DNA of 64,000 nucleotides, from assembly GCA_027943335.1 (NCBI GenBank), contig BSBK01000871.1:1547501-1611500 (forward strand), written 5' to 3'. How positions within the stretch are numbered: position 1 is the first letter of the stretch; every line of letters begins with the position of its first letter. Positions 35,033 to 46,915 of this stretch are shown here, piece by piece. The translations under genes and the position numbers were made by a program. Source of the DNA: Chamaecyparis obtusa. Taxonomy: Eukaryota; Streptophyta; Pinopsida; Cupressales; Cupressaceae. The notes beneath the pieces were generated by a model. It was not told the DNA's origin. It searched no databases and worked only from the letters and a program-made list of their open reading frames with translations.

Positions 35033-36623
35033 TGAATAGAGTTAAAATTGAATCACCTCTATTGAGTGTTATGTATGGGGGAAATATTAAATCCACTCCT
35101 ACATCCAAATTCCCAAAGGAGAGATCTAATTTGATCAACCAAAAGGTTAATACACAATCGAATCAATCTATGGAGAATATATAAGAGAGAGAAAAACCCT
35201 ATATTTCCCTATAATGGAATTGTGCTTGAAATCTGAAATAATTGAAATACAAGAACTAACCTCAAATTAGGGAAAATCTAGAAAATGCCAATTTCTGATG
35301 TCTGTGTGTACTTTCAGGCAATTCTGCAACCTGTTTCAAACTGGAAATGCCGAGACAAAGAAAACCCAAAAATATTTTATCTTTCAGATAGTATGTAGTC
35401 TTTGACCCTCATAAAAGGTCAAAGGCTACATTCTTTATTTGAAGGTCGATTCTAACTTTGTTTGCAAATCCTAAAATTTCACCGAAAAGGGTATCCAAAT
35501 CTACTCTCAGATCTGAAATTCCGCACCTGTACCTACAATAAAAAGAGAGTTTTTGTTTCTTGTTTGAGGGGTTTGCCTTGGTCAAACCCTAGTTTGGAAT
35601 CAACATTAATATTGAAATTGAAATGAGAATGCTAGCAAGTAGTAGAAATAGATCTAACAATGAAGCTATGCAATTCGATAGATATGCAATTGTATTTTGA
35701 ATGTAAACAAGTATATTGATATGAAAGCTTGCACACAACAATGGTAAATGTAAATCAAAACCATGAAAGTAAATACAAAACCTCCATGCTTATATGCTTG
35801 GAATCCACCTTGATAGAAGAATGAATGGATCTAGAAGATACACAAAGGATCTTGAAGGAAGATCACACCATCATGATGGCTAGATCTAGGGTTTGAATGA
35901 TGAATCTTGAATGCTTGAACCAAATCCCTTCAATGGCTTTAATGCTTGAATCCTTTATCTTAAATGGAGAACTTGGATGGAGAAGAGGACTTGAATGCTT
36001 GAATGGATGCTTGCTTGATCACCTTGAGAGCTTGAGAGAGGAGATTGCAAAACTTGGTTGCTTGATGGCAAAAGAAGATGATTGAAATGAGAGAGGAAGG
36101 CATCCTTTTATAGTGAACTAGGGCACAATCCTCTAGAGTGGCCACCTTGGAGAATTAAATCCCAATTAGGTCCTAACCTTTATAAAATATACCTAGATTA
36201 AATGAAATTTGATGATTTACCATTTCAAAACCCGAAATGGCCGACCCAAAGGTTGGAAAACAAATATCCCCGAAACCCAGCACCCAGAAATCAAGGAAAT
36301 TTGAAATCTAGATAGGGGGTCAAGGATGAGCTTGACTCTGACCTAGGTTAGGGTTGAGGTCAATCCTGACTAGGTCAAGGTAGAGGTTGACTTTGACCCA
36401 TAAGGTTTACTTTGACCTTGTGGTCAAAAACCTCAAGATCCTGACCCAAAATGCTAGGAAATGCAGATATGAAGTGAAAATCAGGGACAGATAGAAGCAA
36501 AATGAGGAGAAAAAGTATCATCCAAGCAAAGAACTAATTCAAGGTTCTTGACATGACCCAGACCACTCACTCAGAGGGCTAAATGCTCTTAACATGGAAG
36601 TGCTTCCATTTTAATACGATACA
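35033..36623 (-). repeat. 3' LTR of element F
   Basis: 1591 bp, matching 46916-48506 with scattered substitutions and no net length change. A minus-strand TATA-like box lies at 36105-36112 (plus-strand CTTTTATA). The embedded open frame at 35897-36085 is antisense to the element and made of short repeats. Confidence 0.9.
36105..36112 (-). promoter_or_regulatory. Putative TATA box in the element F LTR
   Basis: TATAAAAG on the minus strand, kept at the same place in the other LTR (47988-47995). Promoter function is inferred. Confidence 0.5.
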
Positions 36624-36645
36624 TTAAGCCCCCACTTTAGCAAGA
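36624..36645 (-). other. Polypurine tract of element F
   Basis: On the minus strand CTAAAGTGGGGGCTTAA directly precedes the LTR start TGTATCG. A G-rich purine tract at this place is the expected plus-strand primer and fixes the orientation of F. Confidence 0.65.
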
Positions 36646-38805
36646 GTATGGATTCAATGCAAATGCTTGGTAAAGGAGAAGGAAGAAGAGATCCCAGTGG
36701 ATTCAAAATGAGATAGAATGACACTTAGTTAGGGACACAAGCCCCTAGGCTAAAGATTCTAACTCAGCATATGTGCACGAGGGTGTGAAAAATGACAAGA
36801 CACAAAAGAGGGGTTAGTACTAAAACAAACCCAAATCAACTAGTACAAGAAACCTTGCCAAGAAACATTTCTTATACTAACATCATATTTGGAAAGCTAT
36901 CATAAAAGCATAAATGTTTACATAAGAAAGAAAATAAAAACACTATAAATGACATAGCTTCATGATCCAGTCCTACTAGCATGAAAGAGAAAAGAGAGAA
37001 AGGGAAAAAGAGTGATTACCTCACCTAGTAAGATGCCCACCTTACCATGAATCACCCTGGAGGGAGAGCCCAACAGGTTCACCCATAAACTGCGCTTGCA
37101 ATTTTAATGTGTCTTCTGATGACTTCTAAAATATCCATAGATCCACCTTCTTGTATCATTATAAATATGAAATGTGTGTCTCCCCAGGATTTAGCAACTT
37201 ATGTGCATTACCTTCGAAAGATTTAGCATATGAATGTGCATCTTTTCAGGATTTAGCAACTTATGTGCGTTAATTTTCAAGATTTAGCATATTTGAAATT
37301 GGAAATGCATGTCCCTTAAAGATTTAGCAACTTATGTGCGTTACCTTTCGAGATTTAGCATATTGAAATTTTTTGAAAAATGCGTGTCTCCTCAAGATTT
37401 AGCAACTTATGTGCGTTACCTTTGAAAGATTTAGCATATAAATGCATATCTTTTCAGGATTTAGCAACTTATGTGCATTATCTTCCAATATTTAGTATGT
37501 AAAAATAAAAAACTATAGTACAAGGGAGACCCTATATATGCCCCCCTCCTTAATATGGCAAAAACATACTATTTTGACATGTTAAGGAAAGGAAAGAACA
37601 AGGATAAAGCCTTCTTCAACATCAAGACAATATCCACAAACAACACCTAGTCCAAGCCAAGAAGGTCACAACTCCTATGAGGCCATGGAAGGGATGAATG
37701 CAAAGATATATCATGAAAAAAGTGAAAATGTAACCCTTGTGAGGGATAGCACATTGTTCAGTTTCTAGGGTGAGAGATATATAAATCATGGAAACCCAAT
37801 GTCAAATAGAAAAAGAGGTTGTTATCAAGGACATAGATCCTCAATGCAAACCAAAATTTTCATGTATGATTGGATATCACATAATAGATAGATACTGCTT
37901 AACCAAGGAAAGAGGTGCATCCCAGAAAGATAGAAAAGAAGGAGATGGAATCCTTGCCTCCCACGTGTAGGAACAAAGATGGAAGAGGATACCTACTTCA
38001 CAATGCAAGGAGATATCCTTTTTACAACAATGTACACCATATTATTAGCAAGGGATGTTGACCCCTACATCCAAGAATATACATAATCATGAAAAGGATA
38101 TCTCTCATGAAAAAGGATCCTCCAATGAAAAGAGATCTTATCAAGAAGACCCCCACCAAAGAGGAGTGCTTTAGATAAAATATCATCTTTCAATAGTGGG
38201 AACAAAGATTCAATCATCAAGCCCCCTGCAAACAAGAGGAAGAGGAATCTTTGAAACAAGGGAAACAAATCTAACACCAAAGCAAGGGTGAGAGTTTATA
38301 AAGAACATAATTTGCAAAATAGAGAAGAAGTGACGACTTAGGAAAAAAAATTCTCATATAAGAAGGTTATATGTAGTCAAAACATCTATCAATATCTTGA
38401 AATAATATTGCAATATAAACAAATACCACTAAGCTAAGGAATGTTGCTCCCTAGACAAAGAGAAAGAAAGAGGTACCTTGCCCCCTAGAGATAAGGACAA
38501 GGGATATCTTTGCAAAACAAATCTTTTTAGAAAAGATATCTTGAAAAGAAAAGATAGATTATATGGATGATTAAAAACATAATGCAAAGTCATAAAAAAA
38601 TAGGAGAGAAAGAATACCAATTAAGCCCCAATAAAAGACCTAATGGATTCTAGGAGATTGGATGAAGATACACCTCTTGCCCCCCAGTCAGAAGACAAGA
38701 GGGGAAGAACATCTACATTATATCTAGAGGGGAATCCCCTATATCAAAATTATGAAGGAATTGTAAAACTACACGAGAGTGAGATATAATTCCTAAAGCA
38801 GCTCT
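36646..38805 (-). other. Element F 3' untranslated region with tandem repeats
   Basis: About 2.2 kb between the ORF stop and the polypurine tract, with no supported gene. It holds a tandem array at 37165-37500 (separate entry). At 37540-38720 there are several purine-rich stretches ending in CCCCC runs on the plus strand, a weaker repetitive pattern. An open frame at 37788-37970 has no support. Confidence 0.6.
37165..37500 (-). repeat. Tandem repeat array in element F, about 5 units of 60-80 bp
   Basis: GATTTAGCAACTTATGTGC recurs five times, beginning near 37188, 37250, 37319, 37398 and 37468, each followed by RTTA..TTT and a second, shorter GATTTAGCATAT. Unit spacing varies (about 61, 69, 79, 70 bp). 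Confidence 0.85.
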
Positions 38806-39249
38806 TTATCTAACATATAACTTGAAATGTTTACAATCTACAAGTAGATGTTTGTTACTATAATGAAAAGGAAATGTGTATTTGTATAAATCATCTATCG
38901 GCATAGATCTAAAGATTTCTTTCTTGGAATTCATTAGCTCAACATATACCTTCTTAGCCACTTCTTGATGAGTATTAATGTTTTCTAAGATAGGTGTGGG
39001 GAGAAGAATATGAAGAGGAGGATGATGTTCAGCATCACCTACCTTAACTTGATATTTTGAACAACCAACACCATACATATTTGGTTTAGGGGGAATATGA
39101 ACTAGAAATCTGATACCATGCTCATTAACCCCAAGCCCTAAACCTTTATAACCTTGTTTAGTCACCATATTATATCTAGTAGTGTACATATTATGTAAAG
39201 CTTCTACATGAGGTGATTGTTTATCATGTTCATGAGTAAAGGTTGTATA
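38806..39249 (-). pseudogene. Element F ORF, C-terminal part with G-patch-like motif
   Basis: On the minus strand the frame enters from the G insertion site with FTHEHDKQSPHVEALHN and stays open to the stop at 38806-38808. MVTKQGYKGLGLGVNEHGI at about 39169-39113, with a later YGVGC, has the glycine spacing of a G-patch and resembles the KMGYSGKGPLGIKGKD ... VGLGF segment of element B. The remaining 85 residues are unassigned. With one GTATA copy removed, this part is in frame with the N-terminal part at 46190-46728. Confidence 0.7.
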
Positions 39250-40453
39250 TGTTAGGAATGAATTCTGAAGCCTTTGGCAGTCATTCTATAGCAGTGGTTG
39301 TTGCATTCATGGCTATGATTGTCATTGATGTCAACACAGTGATATTCTGGAGTTTAGCAGAGAAGCATGCATAGTTTTGTTTTGCGCACATGTTATATCA
39401 CAAATTGAGTTATGTGTAGTTGATGGTATGTTCTTTGGTGTGTTATTAGCCTATGGTTAAAAATACAAAAAGAAATTCATTTATTCATGAAAGTTATAAG
39501 CATTTCGGTGGAAGCAGTATTCTGGCAATGTTCCTGAGTAGCGGTTTTTGGTAATCGGAGGATATCTCCTAATCGGGATGGAATCTGATTCTACACAGTT
39601 AAAGGGAACTTTGAGACTCATTGGTGGTGATGTGGTTCACAATGAAAACTTTTAGGTCACATGATTGGAAAGTTATTGTATTTGGAAGCCAATAGTTTAA
39701 TGTAATTTTGGTGTAGCGTGTTGAAATTATTATTTGTATTTGGATGCCGACTCATTTGTAATTATTTGAGTATGGTATAAAGGAATGAATTTTTTCCTTG
39801 TTATGATGGGATTTTAATAGTTGTGATATGAAATTGTGAAAGTTGTGATGTGAATATATGCATGAGGTGAAGAATAGAGCTAATTCAGTGATGAAGGAAG
39901 ACTTGTGAAGTACAAAGATCTGGATTTGTGATCTTCTGTAGCAGAGAGTTCAATTTTGGCACAGTGTGAAGGAGGTAACCTATTTCATATTATTCTATTG
40001 AATAATCCTAAGATCTATTGGACAATGAGTTCAGAGATCTTGCCTTGAAGCTGTTTGGGCAGTGGGTCCTCCTATCTTCCACAACTCCTAACAAGGTTAG
40101 AATCTTTTAACAGGGATTCAAAATCTCCTAAAAGAGATTCATATGTACTGAATGTATTTCATAAGACTCCTAACAAGGTCCATCCTCTAACAAGGAACTT
40201 TCATATTAGTGCATCATTTTGTGGGCATCATTCCTACTGAGGTTTACTCTTTGATCAAGAGGTTCCCTAGTTAACATATCTTGTGTTATTGTGTCATTGT
40301 GTATGATTATCTTTCTATGGTTGGTTACTGCATTGATTATATGGCTTAAAGCTGTTGAAGTTGATATTGAAGTTGATAAATGGTTTAATTATTAGATAAT
40401 TGATTCACCCCACCCCCCCTCTCAGTTAGGTTGGTGGTCTTTACTTTCTAACA
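39250..40453 (+). repeat. 5' LTR of element G
   Basis: 1204 bp, TGTTAGGAATG to TTTCTAACA. TATA-like TATAAAGG at 39776-39783. Near the end it has repeated CTCCTAACAAGG motifs, a TTCCTACTGAGGTTTA block and a C-rich CACCCCCCCTCTC. Confidence 0.93.
39776..39783 (+). promoter_or_regulatory. Putative TATA box in the element G 5' LTR
   Basis: TATAAAGG is conserved in the 3' LTR at 45513-45520. Function inferred. Confidence 0.5.
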
Positions 40454-40455
40454 AT

Positions 40456-40467
40456 TGGTATCAGAGA
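40456..40467 (+). other. Primer-binding site of element G
   Basis: TGGTATCAGAGA lies 2 bp after the LTR and differs in the last base from the initiator-methionine tRNA site. Confidence 0.85.
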
Positions 40468-40509
40468 GACAGGTCCTTGAAAGAGAAGTTTAACAACTTA
40501 AGGAGATCT

Positions 40510-41915
40510 ATGGTGAATTTCAAGAAAGAAAGCCCTAATTTTGATGGAGTAAATTTTGACAGCTGGAAGGAAAAGATGAAGACACATCTCTTGTGTTTAG
40601 GTCTAGGTTATTGGTTGATTACAAAGAATGAAAGGACTATAATTGAAGAAGACAATCTTGAAATAAGTTCTAAAGATGAGGTAGATCTATTCATGTGTAA
40701 CATACTTGCAAGAGAAGCACTTTTATCAGCACTTCTAGAGAATGAATACAATCAGGTAAAAGGTTTAACTGGATCTTATGATATTTGGAAAGCTTTACAT
40801 TCTACTTTTGAAGGTGATGAACATGCAAAGAAAGCTAGGTTACATAATTGGATTTGTTCATTTGAAGACATAAGAATGATGGAAGATGAATCTGTTAGCA
40901 ACTATATTGGTAAGATGTCAAAAATTATTGCAGGAATAAAGTCTTATGGAGGTGAAAAGATAAAGAATGAAGTAATATGGAATATTTTGAGAACATTGAC
41001 ATTGATATTTAGGCATACTACACAAATTATTGAACAAGTGATACCTTGTACACCAAAATTTTCAAGAGAGACTCTTCTTGGAAGATTGGAAGTAGTAGAG
41101 ATCAATTTGAGATTATCAAGAGAACTACTTAGAGTGGAGACAACATCCAGTGCTCTTAGCATCAAACCTTCTTTGTCTAGAAGTACAAGTGTGAATGGAG
41201 ATTATGCTAGCAGTAGCAGATCCAAATCTGATGAAGATAAGCAAATTGAAGAAGGTATTTCCTTGCTTGTGAAAAGAGAACTAGATGGTAAGAAAATCTT
41301 TAAATGTTGGACATGTCAAAAATATGGTCATTTTGCATCTAAGTGTCCTAATAGAGTTAAGAAGTATAGAAACAATTTTAAGCCTAGAAGATCTAAAGAA
41401 TGTTATTATGCAAATGATGAAGAAATTGAAGTAGGAATTGAAAGACATTTGAGTGACAATGATAATGATAACTTTGATGACATAGGATTTGTAGCAATTA
41501 AGGAAGAAAATTCTAAATCTAATGTTAAGGAAGAGAAATCCTTAGTTTCCCAAGTTGAAAATAAATTTGATTGGACTATAGATAGTGGTTACTCACATCA
41601 TATGACTGGTGATAAAGGAAAGTTCATAAAGTTTAACAATTATGATGGAGGATTTGTTAGAGTTGGTAACAATGCACCTTGTTTGATTAAAGGTATAGGA
41701 TCTATTACTCTTGATGGAAAGACTAATACTAATGATGTTTACTTTGTTGATGGATTGAAACATAATCTTTTGAGTGTTGGATAGTTAATGGATAAAGGAT
41801 ATCAAGTTTGGTTTATTGAGAAAACTTGTGTGATAAAGGATAAAGATGGAAATCTAATTGGAACTAGATCTAGAACTAGAGGCAATGTATTTCAGTTGAA
41901 CCCTAATGAGATGAC
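40510..41915 (+). pseudogene. Element G gag and protease
   Basis: The chosen start is the ATG at 40510 (MVNFKKESPNFDG). Gag shows the copia pattern NFDGVNFDSWKEKMKTHL and KALHSTFEGDEHAKKARL, then one zinc knuckle CWTCQKYGHFASKC at about 41305-41346. Protease follows with WTIDSGYSHHMTG near 41572-41610; the usual cysteine after DSG is tyrosine. GLKHNLLSVG ends at a TAG at 41782, probably a former CAG. The frame continues to about 41910, where one base is missing and the reading moves to the integrase frame. The frame is open for 424 codons before the first stop. Confidence 0.9.
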
Positions 41916-42806
41916 ATGTTTGTCAATGACAGTTGGTTATGGCATAGAAGGTTTTGTCATATAAACTTTGATAATATTGTGAAAGTAAGTTCTACACTTG
42001 CAGTAAGAGATTTACCTAAGATTATGAAGCCTACTAACATGATTTGCAAGGAATGTTTAATGGCTAAGCAAAAAAGGAGTTCATTTCCTAGCAAGAAGTT
42101 CACATCTACAGAAAAGTTGGAGATTGTTCATACAGACTTGAGCGGTCCTACTAGGACTAGAGGATTCTATGGAGAAAGGTATTTTATGATTCTTGTTGAT
42201 GATTTTACAAGAATGATGTGGATTGCATTTTTGAAAGAAAAATCTGAAGCATTTGATAAGTTTAAGGTCATGAAGAATAAAGTTGAGAATGAATCAGGAA
42301 TGAGGATTAAATGTTTGAGATCTGATAGAGGTGGAGAATTTACATCTAAAGAGTTTAGCATCTTTTGTGAAGTAAATGGTATTAAGAGATAGTTTTCAAC
42401 CCCTAGAACACCTGAACAAAATGGTATTGTAGAAGGAAGGAACAAATCAATGACTGAAGCAGCTAGAGCTATGTTGTTTGAAGGTGATTTGGCAAAGACA
42501 TTTTGGAGAGAAGCAGTGAATACAATAGTATATACAATGAACATAGTACAAATCAGAGTAGACACATACAAGACACCTTATGAGTTGTGGTTTGGACATG
42601 CACCCTCAGTTAAGTATTTTAGAATTTTTGGAAGCAAATGTTATATTAAGAGAGATGATGATATAGGAAAGTTTGATACTAGAAGTGATGAAGGAATTTT
42701 TCTTGGATATTCTTTGAAAAGCAAAGCATATAGATGTTACAATAAGAGAACTAAGACTACTGTTGAAAGTGCAAATGTAAAAGTTGATGAGAAGTTTAAA
42801 ATTTAG
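41916..42806 (+). pseudogene. Element G integrase
   Basis: The pre-integrase zinc domain reads WLWHRRFCHINFDNI ... CKECLMAKQ (41935-42070). The core has all three acidic residues: D in HTDLSGP (about 42130), D in LRSDRGGEF (about 42320) and E in PEQNGIVEGRN (about 42412-42444). A TAG at 42390-42392 stands where a CAG would be expected. The C-terminal part contains PYELWFGHAPSVKYFRIFG and GIFLGYSLKSKAYRCYN. A TAG at 42804-42806 separates it from the next part in the same frame. Confidence 0.9.
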
Positions 42807-44108
42807 GAAAGAATGCTTGATTATGAATCCAATGAAAGAACTAACCCTCAATCTAACATTGAAACTACTGAAAAAAAATTTGAGATTGACAGTGAATTGT
42901 TGAATGAAAGTCATGTTGAAGAAAATAGAGAAGAATCTACAATTGAAGAAAGATCAGTGACTATGAAACCTAACAGGTATATATCAAGACATGATCCTGT
43001 TGAACAAGTGATTGGAATTTTGGACAAAGGAGTTATGACTAGAAAGAAGGTACATTTATGTTTGATTTCTCAAATTGAACCTAAGTCTACTAATGAAGCT
43101 TGTGAAGATGAACATTGGATTAAAGCTATGAAAGAAGAATTGGATCAGATTGAAAAGAACAAGACATGGGAATTGGTCCCTAGACCTAAAGACAAAAATG
43201 TGATTGGAACTAAATGGGTATTCAGGAACAAGATGAATGAACAAGGAGAAGTAATTAGAAACAAAGCAAGATTGGTATGTAAGGGATACTCACAGCAAGA
43301 AGGAATTGACTATGAAGAGACTTTTTCCCCTGTGGCAAGACTTGAAGCAATAAGAATATTTTTGGCTTATGCAGCATTTAAGAAATTCAAAGTGTATCAA
43401 ATGGATGTGAAGTCAGCATTTCTGAATGGTGAATTAGAAGAAGAAGTCTACATTAAGCAGCCTGAAGGTTTTCCTTTGACTCAAGAAGCAGACATGGTAT
43501 GTAAACTAAAGAAAGCATTGTATGCACTAAAGCAAGGACCTAGAACTTGGTATGATAGATTGGATAAGTATTTGTTAAAATTGGGATTTACAAAAGGAAC
43601 AGCTGATAGTAACTTATATACAAAAGAAATTGAGAATGGATTGTTAGTTTTGGTTATTTTTGTTGATGACATTATTTTTGGAGGAGAAGATGAAGCTAGT
43701 GACAAATTTGCTGATGAAATGAAGATAGAATTTGAAATGAGTATGATTGGAGAAATGAAATACTTTTTGGGATTACAGATAACACAAAATAAAGATGGTA
43801 TCTTTGTAAGTCAGAAAAAGTACTTGAATGATTTGTTGAAAAGATTTGGTATGGAGAATTGTAAACCAGTTCGAACACCTATGGTTACAGGACATAAACT
43901 ATCTAGTAAAGATGAGACACCAGTAGTTGAGCAAAAGAAATACAGATCCATGATTGGTGGATTACAGTACTTGACACACACTAGACCAGATATACAACAT
44001 TCAATTGGAATGGTAGCAAGATTTCAAGCTGAACCTAGAGAGTCACACTATGCAGTAGTAAAGAGGATATTGAGATATCTTAGAGGCACAATGGACTATG
44101 GATTCTAG
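42807..44108 (+). pseudogene. Element G reverse transcriptase
   Basis: One frame of more than 400 codons contains the full copia reverse transcriptase: [75 protein letters not shown], the catalytic [12 protein letters not shown] (about 43648-43684), and [20 protein letters not shown]. The canonical YVDD is FVDD. The frame ends at a TAG at 44106, probably a former TGG, and continues directly into RNase H. The acidic stretch before it (42810-42960) is the integrase-RT linker. Confidence 0.92.
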
Positions 44109-44612
44109 TATGAAAATTCTGATGATTTTACCCTATGTGCATATACTAATGCTGATTGGGGAGGCAACATTGATGATAAGAAAAGCACCAGTGGTGGAGC
44201 CTTTTTTCTTAGAGGAAGATTAGTTTCTTGGTTGAGCAAAAAGAAGAATTTTATCTCACAGAGTATAGTAGAAGCAGAATATGTAGCAGTAGCAAACAAT
44301 TGTAATCAGATAATTTGGATGAAGCAGATGTTGATGGACATTAGAATCAAGTTTGATGAGCCTATTGTCATACATTGTGACAATACAAGTACAGTTAGTA
44401 TGTCTAAGAATCCTGTATTACATTCTAAAACAAAGCATATAGAGATCAAGTATCATGTTGTAAGAGAGAAATTTGCTGAGAAAGAAGTTAGACTGGAGTA
44501 CATAAGCACAAAGGAGCAGATAGCAGATATATTTACTAAGCCTTTGCCTAAGGATACATTTGAGTATCTGAGAGGTATGCTTGGGGTTATGCCCCAACCT
44601 ACTTTTGAGTGA
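44109..44612 (+). pseudogene. Element G RNase H
   Basis: The copia RNase H reads TNADWGGNIDDKKSTSGG (about 44146-44200), SQSIVEAEYVAVANNCNQI (about 44260-44310), HCDNTSTVSMSKNPVLHSKT and KHIEIKYHVVREKF, ending with EQIADIFTKPL near 44540. The stop is TGA at 44610-44612. About 370 bp without a gene then lead to the polypurine tract. Confidence 0.92.
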
Positions 44613-44972
44613 TGATGTAGTTGGTTGCATCTATCTAGTGGAATATGGCCCTGTCTATTTTCTAGATTGGATGTTGGTACTTCCTCTATGGGGGAGTATG
44701 TGTATTTGAGCTGAGTCATTGAGGACTCTAGTGAATTTTTTCTGAATAGTGTCTTTTGACATTGAGCTATTGTTTGACATAGTGATAGAATTTCTATCAT
44801 TGATGTCAATGGGGGAGAGAATCATGAAAAACATTGAGGAACTACATTTTTTGGAGAGATTGAATAGGAAAATGAAGGAAGATTTGATTGATGAAGAGTA
44901 GTAGAGTAGTTGAGCAGCACTGATTGGATTTTTTGAAAATTGGATGTTTTTAGTCTATGTTTCCATCAATGC

Positions 44973-44985
44973 CAATGGGGGAGAT
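44973..44985 (+). other. Polypurine tract of element G
   Basis: AATGGGGGAGAT directly precedes the 3' LTR. The core GGGGGAGAT is shared with element H (60931-60939). Confidence 0.85.
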
Positions 44986-46189
44986 TGTTAGGAATTAATG
45001 ATGAAGCCTTTGGTATTCATTTTGTAGTAGTGGTTGTTGCATTCATGGCTATGATTGTCATTGATGTCAACACAGTGATATTCTGGAGTTTAGCAGAGAA
45101 GTAGGCATAGTTTTGTTTTGCGCATATGTTATATTACAAATTGAGTTATGTGTAGTTGATGGTATGTTCTTTGGTGTGTTATTAGCCTATGGTTAAGAGT
45201 GCAAAAATAAATTCATTTATTCATGAAAGTTATAAGCATTTTGGTGGAAGCAGTATTCTGGCAGTGTTCCTGAGTAGCAGTTTTTGGTAATCGGAGGATA
45301 TCTCCTAACCGGGATGGAATCTGATTCTGCATAGTTGAAGGGAAGTTTGAGACTCATTGGTGGTGATGTGGTTCACAATGCAAACTTTGAGGTCACATGA
45401 TTGGAAAGTTATTATATCTGGAAGCCGACAGTTTTATATAATTTTGATGTAGCGTGTTGAAATTATTATTTTGTATTTGGATGCCGACTCATTTGTAATT
45501 ATTTGAGTATGGTATAAAGGAAGGAATTTTTTCCTTGTTGTGATGGGATTTTAATAGTTGTGATATGAAATTTTGAAAGTTGTGATGTGAATATATGCAT
45601 GAGGTGAAGAATAGAGTTAATTCAGTGATGAAGGAAGACTTGTGAAGTACAAAGATCTAGATTTGTGATCTTGTGTAGAAAAGAGTGTGGTTTTGGTACA
45701 GTGTGAAGGAGGTAACATATTTCATATTATTTTGTTGAATAATCCTAAGATCTATTGGATAGTGAGTTCAGAGATCTTGCCTTGAAGCTATTTGGGCAGT
45801 GGGTCCTTCTGTCTTCCATAACTCCTAGCAGGGTTAGAATCTTTTAACAAGGATTGATCAAAATCTCCTAACAAAGATTCATATGTACTAAATTTATTTA
45901 ATAAGACTCCTAATAGGGTCCATCCTCTAACAAGGAACTTTCATATTAGTGCATCATTTTGTGGGCATCATTCCCACCGGGGTTTACTCTTTGATCAAGG
46001 GGTTCCCTAGTTAACATATCTTGTGTTATTGTGTCATTGTGTATGATTATCTTTCTATGGTTGGTTACTGCATTGATTATATGGTTTAAAGCTGTTGAAT
46101 TTGATATTGAAGTTGATAAATGGTTTAATTATCAGATAACTGATTCACCCCCCCCTCTCAATTATCTTGGTGGTCTTTACTTTCTAATA
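44986..46189 (+). repeat. 3' LTR of element G
   Basis: 1204 bp copy of 39250-40453. It ends TTTCTAATA instead of TTTCTAACA, a C-to-T change at the terminus, and is followed by the duplicated GTATA. Confidence 0.93.
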
Positions 46190-46728
46190 GTATAAGGTGG
46201 GATAATAGGTTTGGAAGAAGCTTCTTTACCCTTTCCTTTAATATCATCATGAATCAGAGGAGAAGGTAAATCAAAGAAATCTTGCACATCTACATCCTAA
46301 ACTATAGCTTGAATCCCATCATAAGTATGGGAAGAGCGAGGATGAACAGATGGAGAATTAGGTATCGAATTAGGATTGATAGGATTAGGATTAGGACTGA
46401 TAGGATTAGGATTAGCATTGATAGGATTAGGATTAGGATTGATAGTAATAGGATTAGGATGATTAGGAGATGGTGTATCATCTACCAAATTTTTCACATA
46501 AGCCAAAAGATGAATAAGACTACCACATAAATCTTTAATAAAAGTTTTAAATGTAGGCAAACTAGTGTCGGTCAACTTCACAAAAGCCTAAGAAAGAGCA
46601 AAGTGAAGGGTCATTAACATAATGAAGTGAATGATACTCTCATAAACATCATAGGTATTATAAAGAGATGCTAAAATAAGAGTAATAAAGAACATGACCA
46701 CACACCAAAGCATCTTAACAATCTCCAT
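46190..46728 (-). pseudogene. Element F ORF, N-terminal part with hydrophobic start and PNP repeats
   Basis: On the minus strand an ATG at 46728 starts MEIVKMLWCVVMFFITLILA, a strongly hydrophobic stretch, with a second hydrophobic segment near residues 32-44. A TAG near residue 46 interrupts. Then follows a region FKTFIKDLCGSLIHLLAYVK and a proline/asparagine repeat (PNPNPI, about 46470-46370). A second TAG lies near 46305. The frame reaches the G insertion site and is in frame with the part at 38806-39249. Function unknown; a membrane signal or a gag-like protein are both possible. Confidence 0.6.
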
Positions 46729-46915
46729 AGAAAATGAAATGCAAGAAATGTTTTTGGATTTTATTGATTATATAGATTTTTTTGTATTTTTGAATTTTAA
46801 AATACAAGAGCATAAACTAGACCTAATCTAAATGCAAGAAAGGATCTAAAATCTAACACAATAGGGCATCTAATTCCACAAAAGAAAAGGGGTAAGTATG
46901 TTGGGTTAACCAAAA

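Larger units (their letters stand above)
39250..46189 (+). mobile_element. Element G: Ty1/copia retrotransposon
   Basis: Both LTRs are 1204 bp (39250-40453 and 44986-46189), and the target duplication GTATA is perfect (39245-39249, 46190-46194). Gene order is gag, protease, integrase, reverse transcriptase, RNase H, which defines Ty1/copia. The coding part runs 40510-44612 with one frame change and five internal stops. It sits within the ORF of F on the opposite strand. It is the only complete enzyme-encoding copia element in the window, and its LTR ends resemble those of D and H. Confidence 0.95.

Noticed and set aside
35897..36085. 62-codon open frame conserved in both F LTRs (also 47780-47968)
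   Set aside because: Both copies are one LTR sequence duplicated by reverse transcription. The frame is antisense to F and consists of short TTGAATGCTTGAA-type repeats.
37788..37970. 60-codon frame in the F 3' region
   Set aside because: It is antisense to F, with no recognisable domain and in a repetitive purine-rich context.
46370..46475. GGATTA-rich repeat that looks like interstitial telomeric DNA
   Set aside because: It is not the plant telomere repeat TTTAGGG. On the minus strand it encodes the PNPNPI repeat of the F ORF, in frame with the coding sequence on both sides.
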